Assembly: GCF_013372205.1 (NCBI RefSeq)
Contig: NZ_CP053831.1
Coordinates: forward strand, 1,550,001 to 1,614,000
Direction: 5' to 3'
DNA length: 64,000 bases
Source: Campylobacter mucosalis
GTDB lineage: Bacteria; Campylobacterota; Campylobacteria; Campylobacterales; Campylobacteraceae
Position 1 is the stretch's first letter; each line of letters begins with the position of its first letter. The notes below the pieces were generated by a model that saw only the letters and a list, made by a program, of their open reading frames with translations, was not told where the DNA came from and searched no databases. Shown piece by piece: positions 18,557 to 30,304 of the stretch. The position numbers and the translations under genes were made by a program.

Positions 18557-19093
18557 TTAGTGGCAGTGTCCGCAGCAAGATGTAGATGTAGCTTCTTTTG
18601 CAGCATTTATGACAGCTTCGTAGTTTGGCTCGTTTGTTATCTCTGAGCTTATCTCTTTGTAGGTAATTACGCCACTTGGATTTATAACAAAAACAGAGCG
18701 AGCACTAAGCCCTGCAAGAGCGCCGTCTGCTATCAAAACGCCATAAGCATTTGCAAATTCTTTATTTCTAAAATCGCTTGCTGTTTTTAAATTTTTAATA
18801 CCTTCTGTCGCACAAAATCTACCCATAGCAAATGGTAAATCCATTGATATCACGATGACTTCGGCGTTTTGTATATTTGCTAAACTCTCGTTAAATTTTC
18901 TAGCAGATGCAGCACAAACACCAGTATCAAGAGATGGTAACACGACTAAAATTTGTGCTTTGCCCTGTTTGCCACCAATTTGAATGCTTGATAAATCAGC
19001 ACCAGTTACATTTACGATTGGTGCATTTTCGCCCACGCTTACTGTATTGCCAGTTAATTTTACTGGGTTGCCTTGAAAAGTTACTTTTGACAT
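18557..19093 (-). CDS. tpx: Thiol peroxidase Tpx with Cys/His-rich C-terminal tail
   Basis: Atypical 2-Cys peroxiredoxin reducing hydrogen peroxide and alkyl peroxides with thioredoxin. C60 in LDTGVCAAS is the peroxidatic Cys and C94 in GRFCATEG the resolving Cys, at the spacing of E. coli Tpx. The enzyme proper ends near residue 166. The chain then continues with a short tail ending CCGHCH, which I do not associate with the family and which looks able to bind a metal. A hairpin follows the gene; tRNA-Ser is divergent. Confidence 0.9.
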   Translation of the reverse strand: MSKVTFQGNPVKLTGNTVSVGENAPIVNVTGADLSSIQIGGKQGKAQILVVLPSLDTGVCAASARKFNESLANIQNAEVIVISMDLPFAMGRFCATEGIKNLKTASDFRNKEFANAYGVLIADGALAGLSARSVFVINPSGVITYKEISSEITNEPNYEAVINAAKEATSTSCCGHCH

Positions 19094-19177
19094 TGTTTAT
19101 CCTTTTTAAAAATTTTAGTAATTTTAATAAAATAGGATAAACGAACTCTTAATAAACTTATTTAAGACAATTTTTTG

Positions 19178-19183
19178 TATAAT
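19178..19183 (+). promoter_or_regulatory. tRNA-Ser promoter (-10 box)
   Basis: TTGTATAAT with TATAAT at 19178-19183, preceded by a T-rich stretch. The predicted start is about 19190, four bases ahead of the mature tRNA 5' end. Confidence 0.55.
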
Positions 19184-19193
19184 ATCTGCCTTT

Positions 19194-19281
19194 GGGTAGA
19201 TGTCCGAGCGGTTTAAGGAGCACGCCTGGAACGCGTGTGTGGGGCAACTCACCGAGAGTTCGAATCTCTCTCTGCCCGCCA
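19194..19281 (+). tRNA. tRNA-Ser (GGA)
   Basis: An 88-base class II tRNA. The acceptor stem is GGGTAGA/TCTGCCC, the anticodon loop is CTGGAAC with GGA, and a long variable arm is built on GTGTGGGG and CTCACC. The T arm contains GTTCGAATC and the CCA is encoded. It is a single gene with its own promoter. Confidence 0.97.
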
Positions 19282-19475
19282 TTAGTTAAAGCCATGCCTC
19301 ACAAGCATACACCAAATAACATCACAGATGTGAAACGCAAGATTTGCTAAGCGGAATAAATAAAACAGTAAAACTTTTAATAAAATAAATTAAAGACAAC
19401 ACATAACTTTGTCGCCTTTAATTTATAAGGATAATTTTACAAAATCTACGTAAAGCAGAAGCTAGACGATATTAT

Positions 19476-21680
19476 TTAGAATTTAAATTCGGCATTTATT
19501 CCGCCTGTAAATCCCTCTCTTTTACCAGCAAGACCTTGCAAGTTTAGATCTATAGTCAAAGGTTTAAATGGTGTTTTAAATTTAAATCCGAATTCGCCTA
19601 TAGCTGTATTTCCTTTCAAAGTAGGTGAAACCAAATCTTGATTTTGGGTTAAATTTGTAGCTTTTGCTTCAGAGTTAAATTCTCTTTCAAAAGCCGCTCC
19701 GCCATAAATCTCAAAATTATCATCAAAATAGTATGAATATCTGCCACCAATTCTCGCGCGAATGGAGTTTGAGTTATGATACTTTATCTTTTCGCCAACA
19801 ACTTCTATTTCATCACTGCTTAAACGAGTTACAAAAAATTTAGTATAAATATCTAAATCCGAAGCATCATTTAAAGAAAATATCTTACCAAATCCCACGT
19901 GCCCACCCCAATACATTCTAGAGCTTTTAAATTTGGCAGTTTGGTTTGGATTTATATCTTTACTCTTATAATCTGAATAAACCTTACCAACCCTTAAACT
20001 TGCTTCTAAGTAATAATTTGACGCCATATCAAATTTACTTAAAAGACCGCCACCGTAGTATCTATTATCACCCCAACCATGTGCAGAACCATTTGCCCCA
20101 AAGTCATTGTAACTATCATAGTTAGCAAATCCAGCTTCAACAAAAGCCCCATACATAAACATATCATCTACTTGTTTACTTACGCCAACCATAAAACTAA
20201 AGCCCTTTACATCAACGTAAGAACCCGAATTTAGTCTAACATTTTGACCACCCAAAGCACCAAAATTTGAGCTCTCGCCTCCGTTACTTATAGTTGCAGT
20301 TAAGGCATTTTTCATACCACTTGAGCTAGTCATTTCCGACCCCTCATTTACTATACCACCCATCATAGCGCTTGTCTCAGCGATATTTTTTTGCTTTTTA
20401 TTATCTTCTATTTCAGAAACTGTTGCAACTATCGCTTTAGTATCTTGACTTACATCATCTTTTTGGGCTGATAGCGTAAAGGTATATATTTTTGAGACGC
20501 CACCCACTACTCTTTGGGTTCTTGACTCATCATCTAAGATATTAGATAGATTTTTTGGTTCTTTTATAGAGCCATTTTCTTTTTTTATAAGGTATACCTT
20601 ATCGCCTAAATTTAGTTTTATACCGCCAGTTGACATAGCTACGCCTATTTTTGAATTACTCAAATCTGTATTATCAGTGCCTTTTAAATTTAAAATAGCG
20701 CTGCTGTTTGCTATGCTAGTAGGCAGATAGAATTTAATAAATTCAAAATTTTGAATATCTTTTATATCTATACCCGCTTTATCTTTTATAACAAGAGTAT
20801 TGTTACTAAAAACATCCCCAGTGAATTGTTGATTCTTTGCATTTGTTAACAAACCACCATAAAATATCTGTTCATCAGGCTTATTAAATACAATTTCTTT
20901 ACCACTACCGCCATCTATTACTATGATATTATTTATAGCCATTTGATCTGCTGAATCCACAGCTGAGCCTATAATATTTCCACTAAAAGTTCCGCCTGTT
21001 ATCTCTACTCTATTTGAGTAGGCAGATTTTGTATTTGAATTCTCAGCTCCTACAACTTTACCTGTTATTGTCCCGCCACTTATTAAAACCTTATTATAGG
21101 ATAAATCGCCGCCATAATTAGCAGTCGCAAACGTTGAAGCACCAATGACATTTTTTACAGTTCCCTTTCGTACTTCAACGGTATTATTATAAGCTCTATT
21201 TGTCACAGAACCTGAAATATTTGCACCATATACAGTGTCTGTGACTGTTCCACCATCAACCACAACGCTATTTTCATAAGCGTCGCTATAATTTGAAAAA
21301 CCTGCAATTACAATACCTAACTCTCCGCCATTGATTATAAAATTATTATTATATGATTTGCCTCTTTCGCTAGAACCAGAATATGCAAACTGAGTAACCT
21401 TGCCATTATTAAAGGTAAATATATTATCGTGCACATCCTCACTCCCTTTTGTATCAATCACAAAAGCTTCTTGAGGATTTTCTACGCCTTGCTCATCTGG
21501 ATTGTAATCAAAAGTTAGTTTATTTCCGCTCATTTCGGTTGTGGTAAGAGTAAATTTCTTATCATGGCTTAAATGACCTTGTGCATTTTTACCATCATAA
21601 CTGAACTCAACAGAATAAAGCGTACTACATAGAGCCAGGCTAAGCAGCCCTCCACCTTTTTTTAAAGATCTATTTTGCAT
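19476..21680 (-). CDS. Autotransporter (type Va) with beta-barrel domain
   Basis: A 734-residue surface or secreted protein. A signal peptide (about 1-23) is followed by a passenger (about 24-440) made of repeating Gly/Asn/Thr-rich strands with recurring GGT and SGGT turns, the look of a beta-helix. The C-terminal 280 residues form the outer-membrane barrel (GAFVEAGFANYDSY region, ending in Phe as barrel proteins do). No protease motif is visible in the passenger, so adhesin or other surface roles are open. A TATAAT box at 21718-21713 precedes it. It stands apart from the panD-murE run. Confidence 0.8.
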   Translation of the reverse strand: MQNRSLKKGGGLLSLALCSTLYSVEFSYDGKNAQGHLSHDKKFTLTTTEMSGNKLTFDYNPDEQGVENPQEAFVIDTKGSEDVHDNIFTFNNGKVTQFAYSGSSERGKSYNNNFIINGGELGIVIAGFSNYSDAYENSVVVDGGTVTDTVYGANISGSVTNRAYNNTVEVRKGTVKNVIGASTFATANYGGDLSYNKVLISGGTITGKVVGAENSNTKSAYSNRVEITGGTFSGNIIGSAVDSADQMAINNIIVIDGGSGKEIVFNKPDEQIFYGGLLTNAKNQQFTGDVFSNNTLVIKDKAGIDIKDIQNFEFIKFYLPTSIANSSAILNLKGTDNTDLSNSKIGVAMSTGGIKLNLGDKVYLIKKENGSIKEPKNLSNILDDESRTQRVVGGVSKIYTFTLSAQKDDVSQDTKAIVATVSEIEDNKKQKNIAETSAMMGGIVNEGSEMTSSSGMKNALTATISNGGESSNFGALGGQNVRLNSGSYVDVKGFSFMVGVSKQVDDMFMYGAFVEAGFANYDSYNDFGANGSAHGWGDNRYYGGGLLSKFDMASNYYLEASLRVGKVYSDYKSKDINPNQTAKFKSSRMYWGGHVGFGKIFSLNDASDLDIYTKFFVTRLSSDEIEVVGEKIKYHNSNSIRARIGGRYSYYFDDNFEIYGGAAFEREFNSEAKATNLTQNQDLVSPTLKGNTAIGEFGFKFKTPFKPLTIDLNLQGLAGKREGFTGGINAEFKF

Positions 21681-21712
21681 AAAATTCCTTGAAGTATTTT
21701 GTTAGACTCTGT

Positions 21713-21718
21713 ATTATA
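21713..21718 (-). promoter_or_regulatory. Autotransporter promoter (-10 box)
   Basis: The minus strand reads TTATTATAATACAG, with TATAAT at 21718-21713. The predicted leader is about 26 bases and contains CAAGGAA as ribosome site before the ATG at 21680. Confidence 0.5.
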
Positions 21719-21818
21719 ATAAAAACATCTTGAATCTAAAATTATTATTTATATTTAATATTAAATTAATCAAAAGTTTTGCAATTTATAAAGCGTATAC
21801 ACTAAAAACCAAATAGTC

Positions 21819-22172
21819 TTAGTGCATATTTTTCACTTGCTCGTTTTTCTCATTTACAAAGACAACATTTGGCTTAAATTTCTTAGCTTTTTTAACGCTC
21901 ATAGACGCATAAGCTACGATGATGACGATATCTCCGGCACAAACCTTACGTGCAGCAGCGCCATTTAGGCATATTTGTCCCTTTGTGCCTTTAATGACAT
22001 AGGTGCTAAATCTCTCGCCATTATTTACGTTTAAAATTTCAACCTTTTGCCACTCGCAAAGTCCAGCAGCCTCAATAAGCTTCTCATCAATACTAATTGA
22101 ACCGACATAGTTTAAATTCGCGTCAGTAACGGTAGCACGATGAATTTTGCTAAATAAAACATCTATTTTCAT
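21819..22172 (-). CDS. panD: Aspartate 1-decarboxylase PanD
   Basis: Makes beta-alanine from aspartate for pantothenate and coenzyme A. The 117-residue proenzyme self-cleaves between G24 and S25 (YVGSIS) to form the pyruvoyl cofactor. R54 in GERFSTY and the following Tyr are the usual substrate-binding residues. The start overlaps the murE stop as ATGA, so it is the last gene of the leftward run. panB and panC are not in this window. Confidence 0.93.
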   Translation of the reverse strand: MKIDVLFSKIHRATVTDANLNYVGSISIDEKLIEAAGLCEWQKVEILNVNNGERFSTYVIKGTKGQICLNGAAARKVCAGDIVIIVAYASMSVKKAKKFKPNVVFVNEKNEQVKNMH

Positions 22173-23458
22173 TTTCTCTCCTTTAATAACTCACAAACAA
22201 CCTCTTTATCGCTAAAATGGTGCTTTACGCCATTTATCTCCTGATAGTCCTCATCGCCCTTGCCTAGTATTACTAACGCTTCGCCGTCTTTTAAATTTTC
22301 AAGTCCAATCCTTATGGCTTCGCGTCTATCAACCTCTTTTAAAACAAAACGACTCATATCCATACCAGAGCAAATTTCATCTACTATGTCTTGCGGATTT
22401 TCTGAGCGTGGATTATCGCTTGTGACGATACTAAGCCGTGCGTATTTTTGGGCTATTGCACCCATTTTCGCCCTTTTGGTGCGATCCCTATCTCCACCGG
22501 CTCCAAACACAACAATAAGGCTTAAATTTCTAAGAGCGTTTAAAACCTTTTGCATTCCGTCTGGCGTATGCGCAAAGTCAACTATGACAAGCGGATTTGT
22601 GCTTACAACCTCGACACGCCCCTCAACACCATTAAAGCTTTTAACCGCACTAGATAGTTTAGAAGCCTCTGGTTTTTGCAGTAAAGTTACAGCACCTAGT
22701 GCGGCTAAAAGATTTTGCAGATTAAACTCACCCTGTAAACTTGAGTTTATGTTAGTAACATTACCAAGTGCCGATATGCTAGCATTTATCCCGAATTTTA
22801 AATCATAACTAATAGGGGTAAAATCAGCACTTTGTTTTAGTGAATAGGTATATGAATTTTTTGGATTAAATTTTATAAGCTCATCATCGATATTTATAAG
22901 TTTTAGCGTATCATCATCAAAAAAGCTACTTTTTACACGAGCGTATTCTTCCATACTTTTATGATAATCAAGGTGGTCTTGGCTAATATTTGTAAAAATT
23001 TTAAGCGCAAAACTAAGCCCCTCAATACGGTTTTGCACGATGGCGTGGGAGCTTACCTCCATTACTAGATACTCGCATTTTGCCAAAGTTGCCTTTTGCA
23101 TATACCAAAGGGTTGTTAAAATTTGCGAGGTAGTAAGTGCCTTTTGATCTATCCGCTCATTTGCTATAAACGCGCCTCTTGTGCCACATAGCGCGGTTTT
23201 ATGCCCCAACTCATTTAGTATATGAGCCAGTAGTGCCGCTGTCGTGGTTTTACCGTTGGTGCCAGTTATGCCAACTATTTTTAAATTCTCATCTATGCCC
23301 AAAAGCTCTTTTGCTCTATCTACATTTACGATGCTGGCTTTGCGTAAAATAGCGTCATCTTTAAATTTAGCATTCGTATCACACAGCAAGAAAAAACAAC
23401 CCGGCTCACACTCCAATGAGTTATCAGTAATAAATGTATCATCAATGCAAATTTTCAT
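22169..23458 (-). CDS. murE: UDP-MurNAc-tripeptide synthetase MurE
   Basis: Adds meso-diaminopimelate to UDP-MurNAc-L-Ala-D-Glu in peptidoglycan synthesis. The P-loop GTNGKTTT lies at 66-73, and the DNPRSE motif, which selects diaminopimelate over lysine, is in the C-terminal domain. The 429 residues are shorter than E. coli MurE because the N-terminal domain is reduced, as in other Campylobacterota. It overlaps the TPR gene upstream by 17 bases and panD downstream by 4. Confidence 0.93.
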   Translation of the reverse strand: MKICIDDTFITDNSLECEPGCFFLLCDTNAKFKDDAILRKASIVNVDRAKELLGIDENLKIVGITGTNGKTTTAALLAHILNELGHKTALCGTRGAFIANERIDQKALTTSQILTTLWYMQKATLAKCEYLVMEVSSHAIVQNRIEGLSFALKIFTNISQDHLDYHKSMEEYARVKSSFFDDDTLKLINIDDELIKFNPKNSYTYSLKQSADFTPISYDLKFGINASISALGNVTNINSSLQGEFNLQNLLAALGAVTLLQKPEASKLSSAVKSFNGVEGRVEVVSTNPLVIVDFAHTPDGMQKVLNALRNLSLIVVFGAGGDRDRTKRAKMGAIAQKYARLSIVTSDNPRSENPQDIVDEICSGMDMSRFVLKEVDRREAIRIGLENLKDGEALVILGKGDEDYQEINGVKHHFSDKEVVCELLKERK

Positions 23459-23984
23459 CGCTTTGCCTTTTTTTAATCTCTCTTAAAAGCCCGTCTATAC
23501 GCTCATCTCCGGCAAACATCATAGCAGCACTCTCTAGGTAGGTTATGCCCATTTCTAAAAAGTCATTTTTAATAAGATTATGCACAAATTCCAAAAAGTC
23601 GTCTTTGTTTGAGATCATAACTTTTGTAGAAAACATAACACTCTCAAACACGCTTTTAAAGCCGTCTTTTTGGCTTAAGCGTTTAAAATCCTCATAACTT
23701 ATCGCGTCTTGCTCTTCAATAACGCTCTCGCTTATATTCTTACTCTCTAGAACTTCTAAAATTTCATCTAAGCTATTATCTTCGTTTCTGTTATCTTTGC
23801 TAAAAGAGTATTCAAAAAGCATTTTAGCCTCTTCAGGACTCTGCTTTGCAAGAGAACAAAGCATAATAAAAAATAGCAAATTTTCATCTTTGCTCTGCTC
23901 ATAAGCGAGTGAGAAAAATTTCAAGGCGTCATCATATCTGCCATTTTTAAAATTCTTAAGCCCTAATTTTTTATAATTTATCAA
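23442..23984 (-). CDS. Small TPR-like protein between nfu and murE
   Basis: A 180-residue, all-helical acidic protein. The N-terminus (about 3-36, with GLKNFKNGRYDDALKFF) is a recognisable tetratricopeptide-type helix pair; further pairs are weaker. No signal peptide is visible, so it is probably cytosolic. C. jejuni has an unnamed gene in the same place between its NifU-like gene and murE (from memory). The function is unknown. The overlap with murE suggests translational coupling. Confidence 0.7.
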   Translation of the reverse strand: MINYKKLGLKNFKNGRYDDALKFFSLAYEQSKDENLLFFIMLCSLAKQSPEEAKMLFEYSFSKDNRNEDNSLDEILEVLESKNISESVIEEQDAISYEDFKRLSQKDGFKSVFESVMFSTKVMISNKDDFLEFVHNLIKNDFLEMGITYLESAAMMFAGDERIDGLLREIKKRQSDENLH

Positions 23985-23993
23985 CTTCTAACC

Positions 23994-24260
23994 CTAAAGC
24001 ACAAATTCTTCGCCCATAGGCACGTTTATAACCTCAAGCTCAGGGTGGATATCTAAGCGAAGCTGTCGCTCAACGCCGTATTTTAGCGTAGTTCCACTGG
24101 CCGCACATCCGTGACAATGCCCGACAAGACGCACATAAATTTTGCCGTTTTTTATACCCAAAAGCTCCATATCTCCGCCGTCGTTTTGCAGCATTGGGCG
24201 GACTTTATTAAGTGAACGTTCAACGGGCTTTAAAAGTTCTTCGTCGGTAAATGGTATCAT
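23994..24260 (-). CDS. NFU-domain iron-sulfur carrier protein
   Basis: An 88-residue protein consisting of a single NFU (NifU C-terminal) domain, which carries or transfers [4Fe-4S] clusters. The cluster Cys pair is C49 and C52 in HCHGCAASG. The N-terminal RPMLQNDGGDMELL block is characteristic. It lacks the A-type domain of NfuA. It is nine bases from the TPR gene and downstream of recJ in the same orientation. Confidence 0.88.
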   Translation of the reverse strand: MIPFTDEELLKPVERSLNKVRPMLQNDGGDMELLGIKNGKIYVRLVGHCHGCAASGTTLKYGVERQLRLDIHPELEVINVPMGEEFVL

Positions 24261-24299
24261 TTTTATCCTTTTTGCTAATTATACAACTAAAATTTAAAT

Positions 24300-27501
<3,202 letters not shown>

Positions 27502-27528
27502 TTATCTTTATATATTTTTAATGGCTAT

Positions 27529-27534
27529 ATTATA
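27529..27534 (-). promoter_or_regulatory. pyrG promoter (-10 box)
   Basis: The minus strand reads GGTATAATATAG, with TATAAT at 27534-27529. The predicted leader is about 30 bases, with AAGGAAA just before the ATG. CTP synthase genes are often CTP-controlled, but I see no attenuator here. Confidence 0.5.
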
Positions 27535-27637
27535 CCTTTTTTAATTTTAGCGTGGTATAAAATTTAAAGATAAGATTGTAATAAAAACAAAGACTCTATT
27601 GTAATAACTTATTGATTTAATAATTGGTCTAACTTAT

Positions 27638-30118
27638 TTAAATCCTATCCCCATAAGGCAGTGATTTTATATAATTCTCTATAAATTCCCAGTCAGGATT
27701 TTTATCTAAATCAACAGGCAATTTTATGCTTAGCGAATACATATTGCTAGGTTTTGCTTTTCTGCCATAAGAAAAAAGATACATATTATAAGTCAATTGC
27801 GTTGCGAAAAATATGCCAAGATACTTATTCATACTAAAACCTTTTGGCTTATAAATTCTCACAGTATCTAACGCCCAGCAAGGATTTTCTTGATAGGTAG
27901 TAAAAAGTCCGCTCGCCTCTCCGCTTGAAATTATGCAATTGCCATCGCAATTACTAAATTCATAATATCCATCAACTCCATTATTAGCCGTAGTGGTCGT
28001 TATAACTGGATATTTATACGTTTCATCTTGTGTGTCAAAGTAATCTTCATTATGGACTATTCTATCGCCACGAACAATATCAAAAAGCTCCTCTAATTTA
28101 AACTCTTGCCATTCAGAAATATTAAGTTTTGTGTTTTTACTTTTTTGATTATTTGTTATCTGATAAGCAAGATAATTATTTAAGGTTTTCTGAAAATCAG
28201 CTTCGCATAAGTTATCATAATTTGTTTTCATATAAGCTTCGCATAGCCACTCATCTTCTGCCGTTACATACTCTTTTGCCGAAAGTCCTGACTCTATATC
28301 GCCATTTTTAAATAGCGATAGCCATTTAGGCTGAATTTGCGTTTCCCAAATTGATTGATTTTTACTATCTAAACGCTCTATACGACCTAGATACTTCTTT
28401 TTTATAAAGCCATCATCTTTAAAATAACCAAAAAACGTCTTTTTATTTGGTTTTTTATTAATATCAAAATGTGGTACTCCCATTGTAAAAAGCATACAAC
28501 AAGCATTAGCACTAGCACCGGGATAAAACATTTCAGGCGGTAGCGTAAAAACAGCTTCTAGCGTATTGTATTTTAAAATATTCTCTTTTGCTCTTAGCAT
28601 TATGCCACTATTAGCAATAGCACATTGTAGTGGCAATAACACCGCTAATTTAGCATTTGTGATATTTGCTTCGTGCAAACAATCCGAAATGTATTCTACA
28701 AAGCAAAGTCCTTTTGTAGGGTCTTCTTTGGCTGGTTTGCCATCTTTTTTGCTCCAAGCGCCTGTTGAATATGTTTTTAAAATTTTTACCTTTTTTACGC
28801 CTTGTTTATTCTCAATATGCTCTATGTGGTCTATAATCTCACTAGGAAATAGTATCTGCTGTGCGTTATACGGCGGATTCATTAAGATAACATTTGGCTT
28901 TGCTTGTTGTATCCAAAGTTTTTTATCAAAGCAATTCGCTTTAATGATATTAGTGTTACCATCGCCGTGAATTAACATATTTGTTGTAGAAAGCCCAAAA
29001 GGATTTTCGCTCTCTTCAATGCCAAAGATTTGATTTTTGTGTATATTTTCTATAAGTTCATCTCTATTTGGCAGATTAGCGCAAGAATTTCTAGCGGTTA
29101 CTAACGCTCTAACCAAAAATGCTCCGCTACCGCAACAAGGGTCTAGCACCCTTGAATTATAATCAACTTCTGTAATTTTACACATAAAGTCAGTTATATG
29201 GTCTGGCGTAAAAGCTTGGTTTTTATCATCTTTATTGACATATTTATTAAAAGTGGTAAAAAATAGATTTAAAATATCCTGCCCTGTCTTTGTTTCATCA
29301 TTTATATAAGGCAAAATTTTATTTTTAATATGAGACAAGATTTGGTTAAAATCTCTATCAGAAAGTCTAACGATTCTCTCATCTTCTAAGACTTTTTTAT
29401 CAAGCAAAAGCATTTTTTCCGCTTTGCTTAAATTGTCATCAATATTTCTATTTAAAAGATTGTTTAAAATCGCTTTTATCTCACTAATTACAACCGATGG
29501 CTCTCTTGGTTGTTGTTTAGAGTTCTCATACTCTAAGCCATTTTTTAAGGCCAAAAGACAAGTCCCAACAAATTGTCCCCTGACTTTCTCATTTATGCCA
29601 AAGCTATGTAAAATTTCATTTAGTTTATAAGTAGCGTTAATAACATCTTCTTTGCTATTTTTTATCGCTGGAAAGAGTATGTCGCATAACTCTTTCATAC
29701 TAATTATTCTATCGCAATAAATTATGCTCTCATCATCTGCCTTGTCAAGATACATTAAAATATCATTATCAGTAGTGTTAGCCAAAATTCCAACTACAAT
29801 ATTACCGCTATATTGCTTTTCATAAGTCATATAGGCACTTAATTGCGCTTTGGCTTTTTCTAGCTCTTTTTTGGATTTTTTATAATCAGATTTTGTTTCT
29901 ATGCAAATGCTTAACTTTTTTGCTTCATTAACTAGGCGTATATCTAAGCTCTTATAATAACTCTCTTTTTTAGAATAGGCATTGCGGATTTTTATCTTAT
30001 CCCAATCCTTGCCTAAGCTTTTAAATTCTATGTCGTAGCAAAACTCATTATGTTCTGAATGAGTGCTATATGTTAAGAACCCCCCCCCTATGGTGTTTAT
30101 AATATCTTGCCTAATCAT
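27638..30118 (-). CDS. Single-chain restriction-modification enzyme (type IIG), phase-variable
   Basis: An 826-residue fusion. The N-terminal segment has a PD-(D/E)xK-like nuclease pattern, D59 in SLDIR and E74-K76 in IETK. Then comes a helical linker and an N6-adenine methyltransferase with motif I DPCCGSGAF (326-334) and motif IV NPPY (414-417). After about residue 665 there is an HsdS-like target recognition domain with LEELFDIVRG. One chain therefore cuts, methylates and recognises DNA. Codons 11-13 are a run of nine G, so gain or loss of one base shuts the gene off; as read it is ON. C. jejuni also carries such a gene close to pyrG-recJ, from memory. TATAAT lies at 30174-30169. Confidence 0.85.
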   Translation of the reverse strand: MIRQDIINTIGGGFLTYSTHSEHNEFCYDIEFKSLGKDWDKIKIRNAYSKKESYYKSLDIRLVNEAKKLSICIETKSDYKKSKKELEKAKAQLSAYMTYEKQYSGNIVVGILANTTDNDILMYLDKADDESIIYCDRIISMKELCDILFPAIKNSKEDVINATYKLNEILHSFGINEKVRGQFVGTCLLALKNGLEYENSKQQPREPSVVISEIKAILNNLLNRNIDDNLSKAEKMLLLDKKVLEDERIVRLSDRDFNQILSHIKNKILPYINDETKTGQDILNLFFTTFNKYVNKDDKNQAFTPDHITDFMCKITEVDYNSRVLDPCCGSGAFLVRALVTARNSCANLPNRDELIENIHKNQIFGIEESENPFGLSTTNMLIHGDGNTNIIKANCFDKKLWIQQAKPNVILMNPPYNAQQILFPSEIIDHIEHIENKQGVKKVKILKTYSTGAWSKKDGKPAKEDPTKGLCFVEYISDCLHEANITNAKLAVLLPLQCAIANSGIMLRAKENILKYNTLEAVFTLPPEMFYPGASANACCMLFTMGVPHFDINKKPNKKTFFGYFKDDGFIKKKYLGRIERLDSKNQSIWETQIQPKWLSLFKNGDIESGLSAKEYVTAEDEWLCEAYMKTNYDNLCEADFQKTLNNYLAYQITNNQKSKNTKLNISEWQEFKLEELFDIVRGDRIVHNEDYFDTQDETYKYPVITTTTANNGVDGYYEFSNCDGNCIISSGEASGLFTTYQENPCWALDTVRIYKPKGFSMNKYLGIFFATQLTYNMYLFSYGRKAKPSNMYSLSIKLPVDLDKNPDWEFIENYIKSLPYGDRI
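30080..30088 (-). repeat. Poly-G(9) contingency tract in RM gene
   Basis: Nine G on the coding strand form codons 11 to 13 (Gly-Gly-Gly) of the restriction-modification gene. Tracts of eight or more G are classic slipped-strand phase-variation sites in Campylobacter. The present length keeps the frame open. Confidence 0.9.
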
Positions 30119-30168
30119 TGTTTTATCCCTTTACGCCACTTTAATTTTATTTTTCTTTAAGATATACG

Positions 30169-30174
30169 ATTATA
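30169..30174 (-). promoter_or_regulatory. RM gene promoter (-10 box)
   Basis: The minus strand reads TTGTTATAATCG, with TATAAT at 30174-30169. It lies about 51 bases upstream of the ATG; AAAGGGA serves as ribosome site. Confidence 0.5.
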
Positions 30175-30278
30175 ACAAAAAAACTTTAAACCGCAGTAGG
30201 ATTTATTTTGTAGAAAGCTTACCTTGAATTTTAATTAATTTTTAGAAAATCAATAAATTATTACAACGGAGTCAAAGT

Positions 30279-30304
30279 AAAAAAGGGCGGTTAAGCCCTT
30301 TTAT
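30279..30304 (-). terminator. Terminator of the cytochrome bc1 operon
   Basis: AAGGGC and GCCCTT form a stem around a six-base loop at 30283-30300, flanked on the minus-strand 3' side by a run of T. It begins right after the petC stop codon. Confidence 0.85.
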
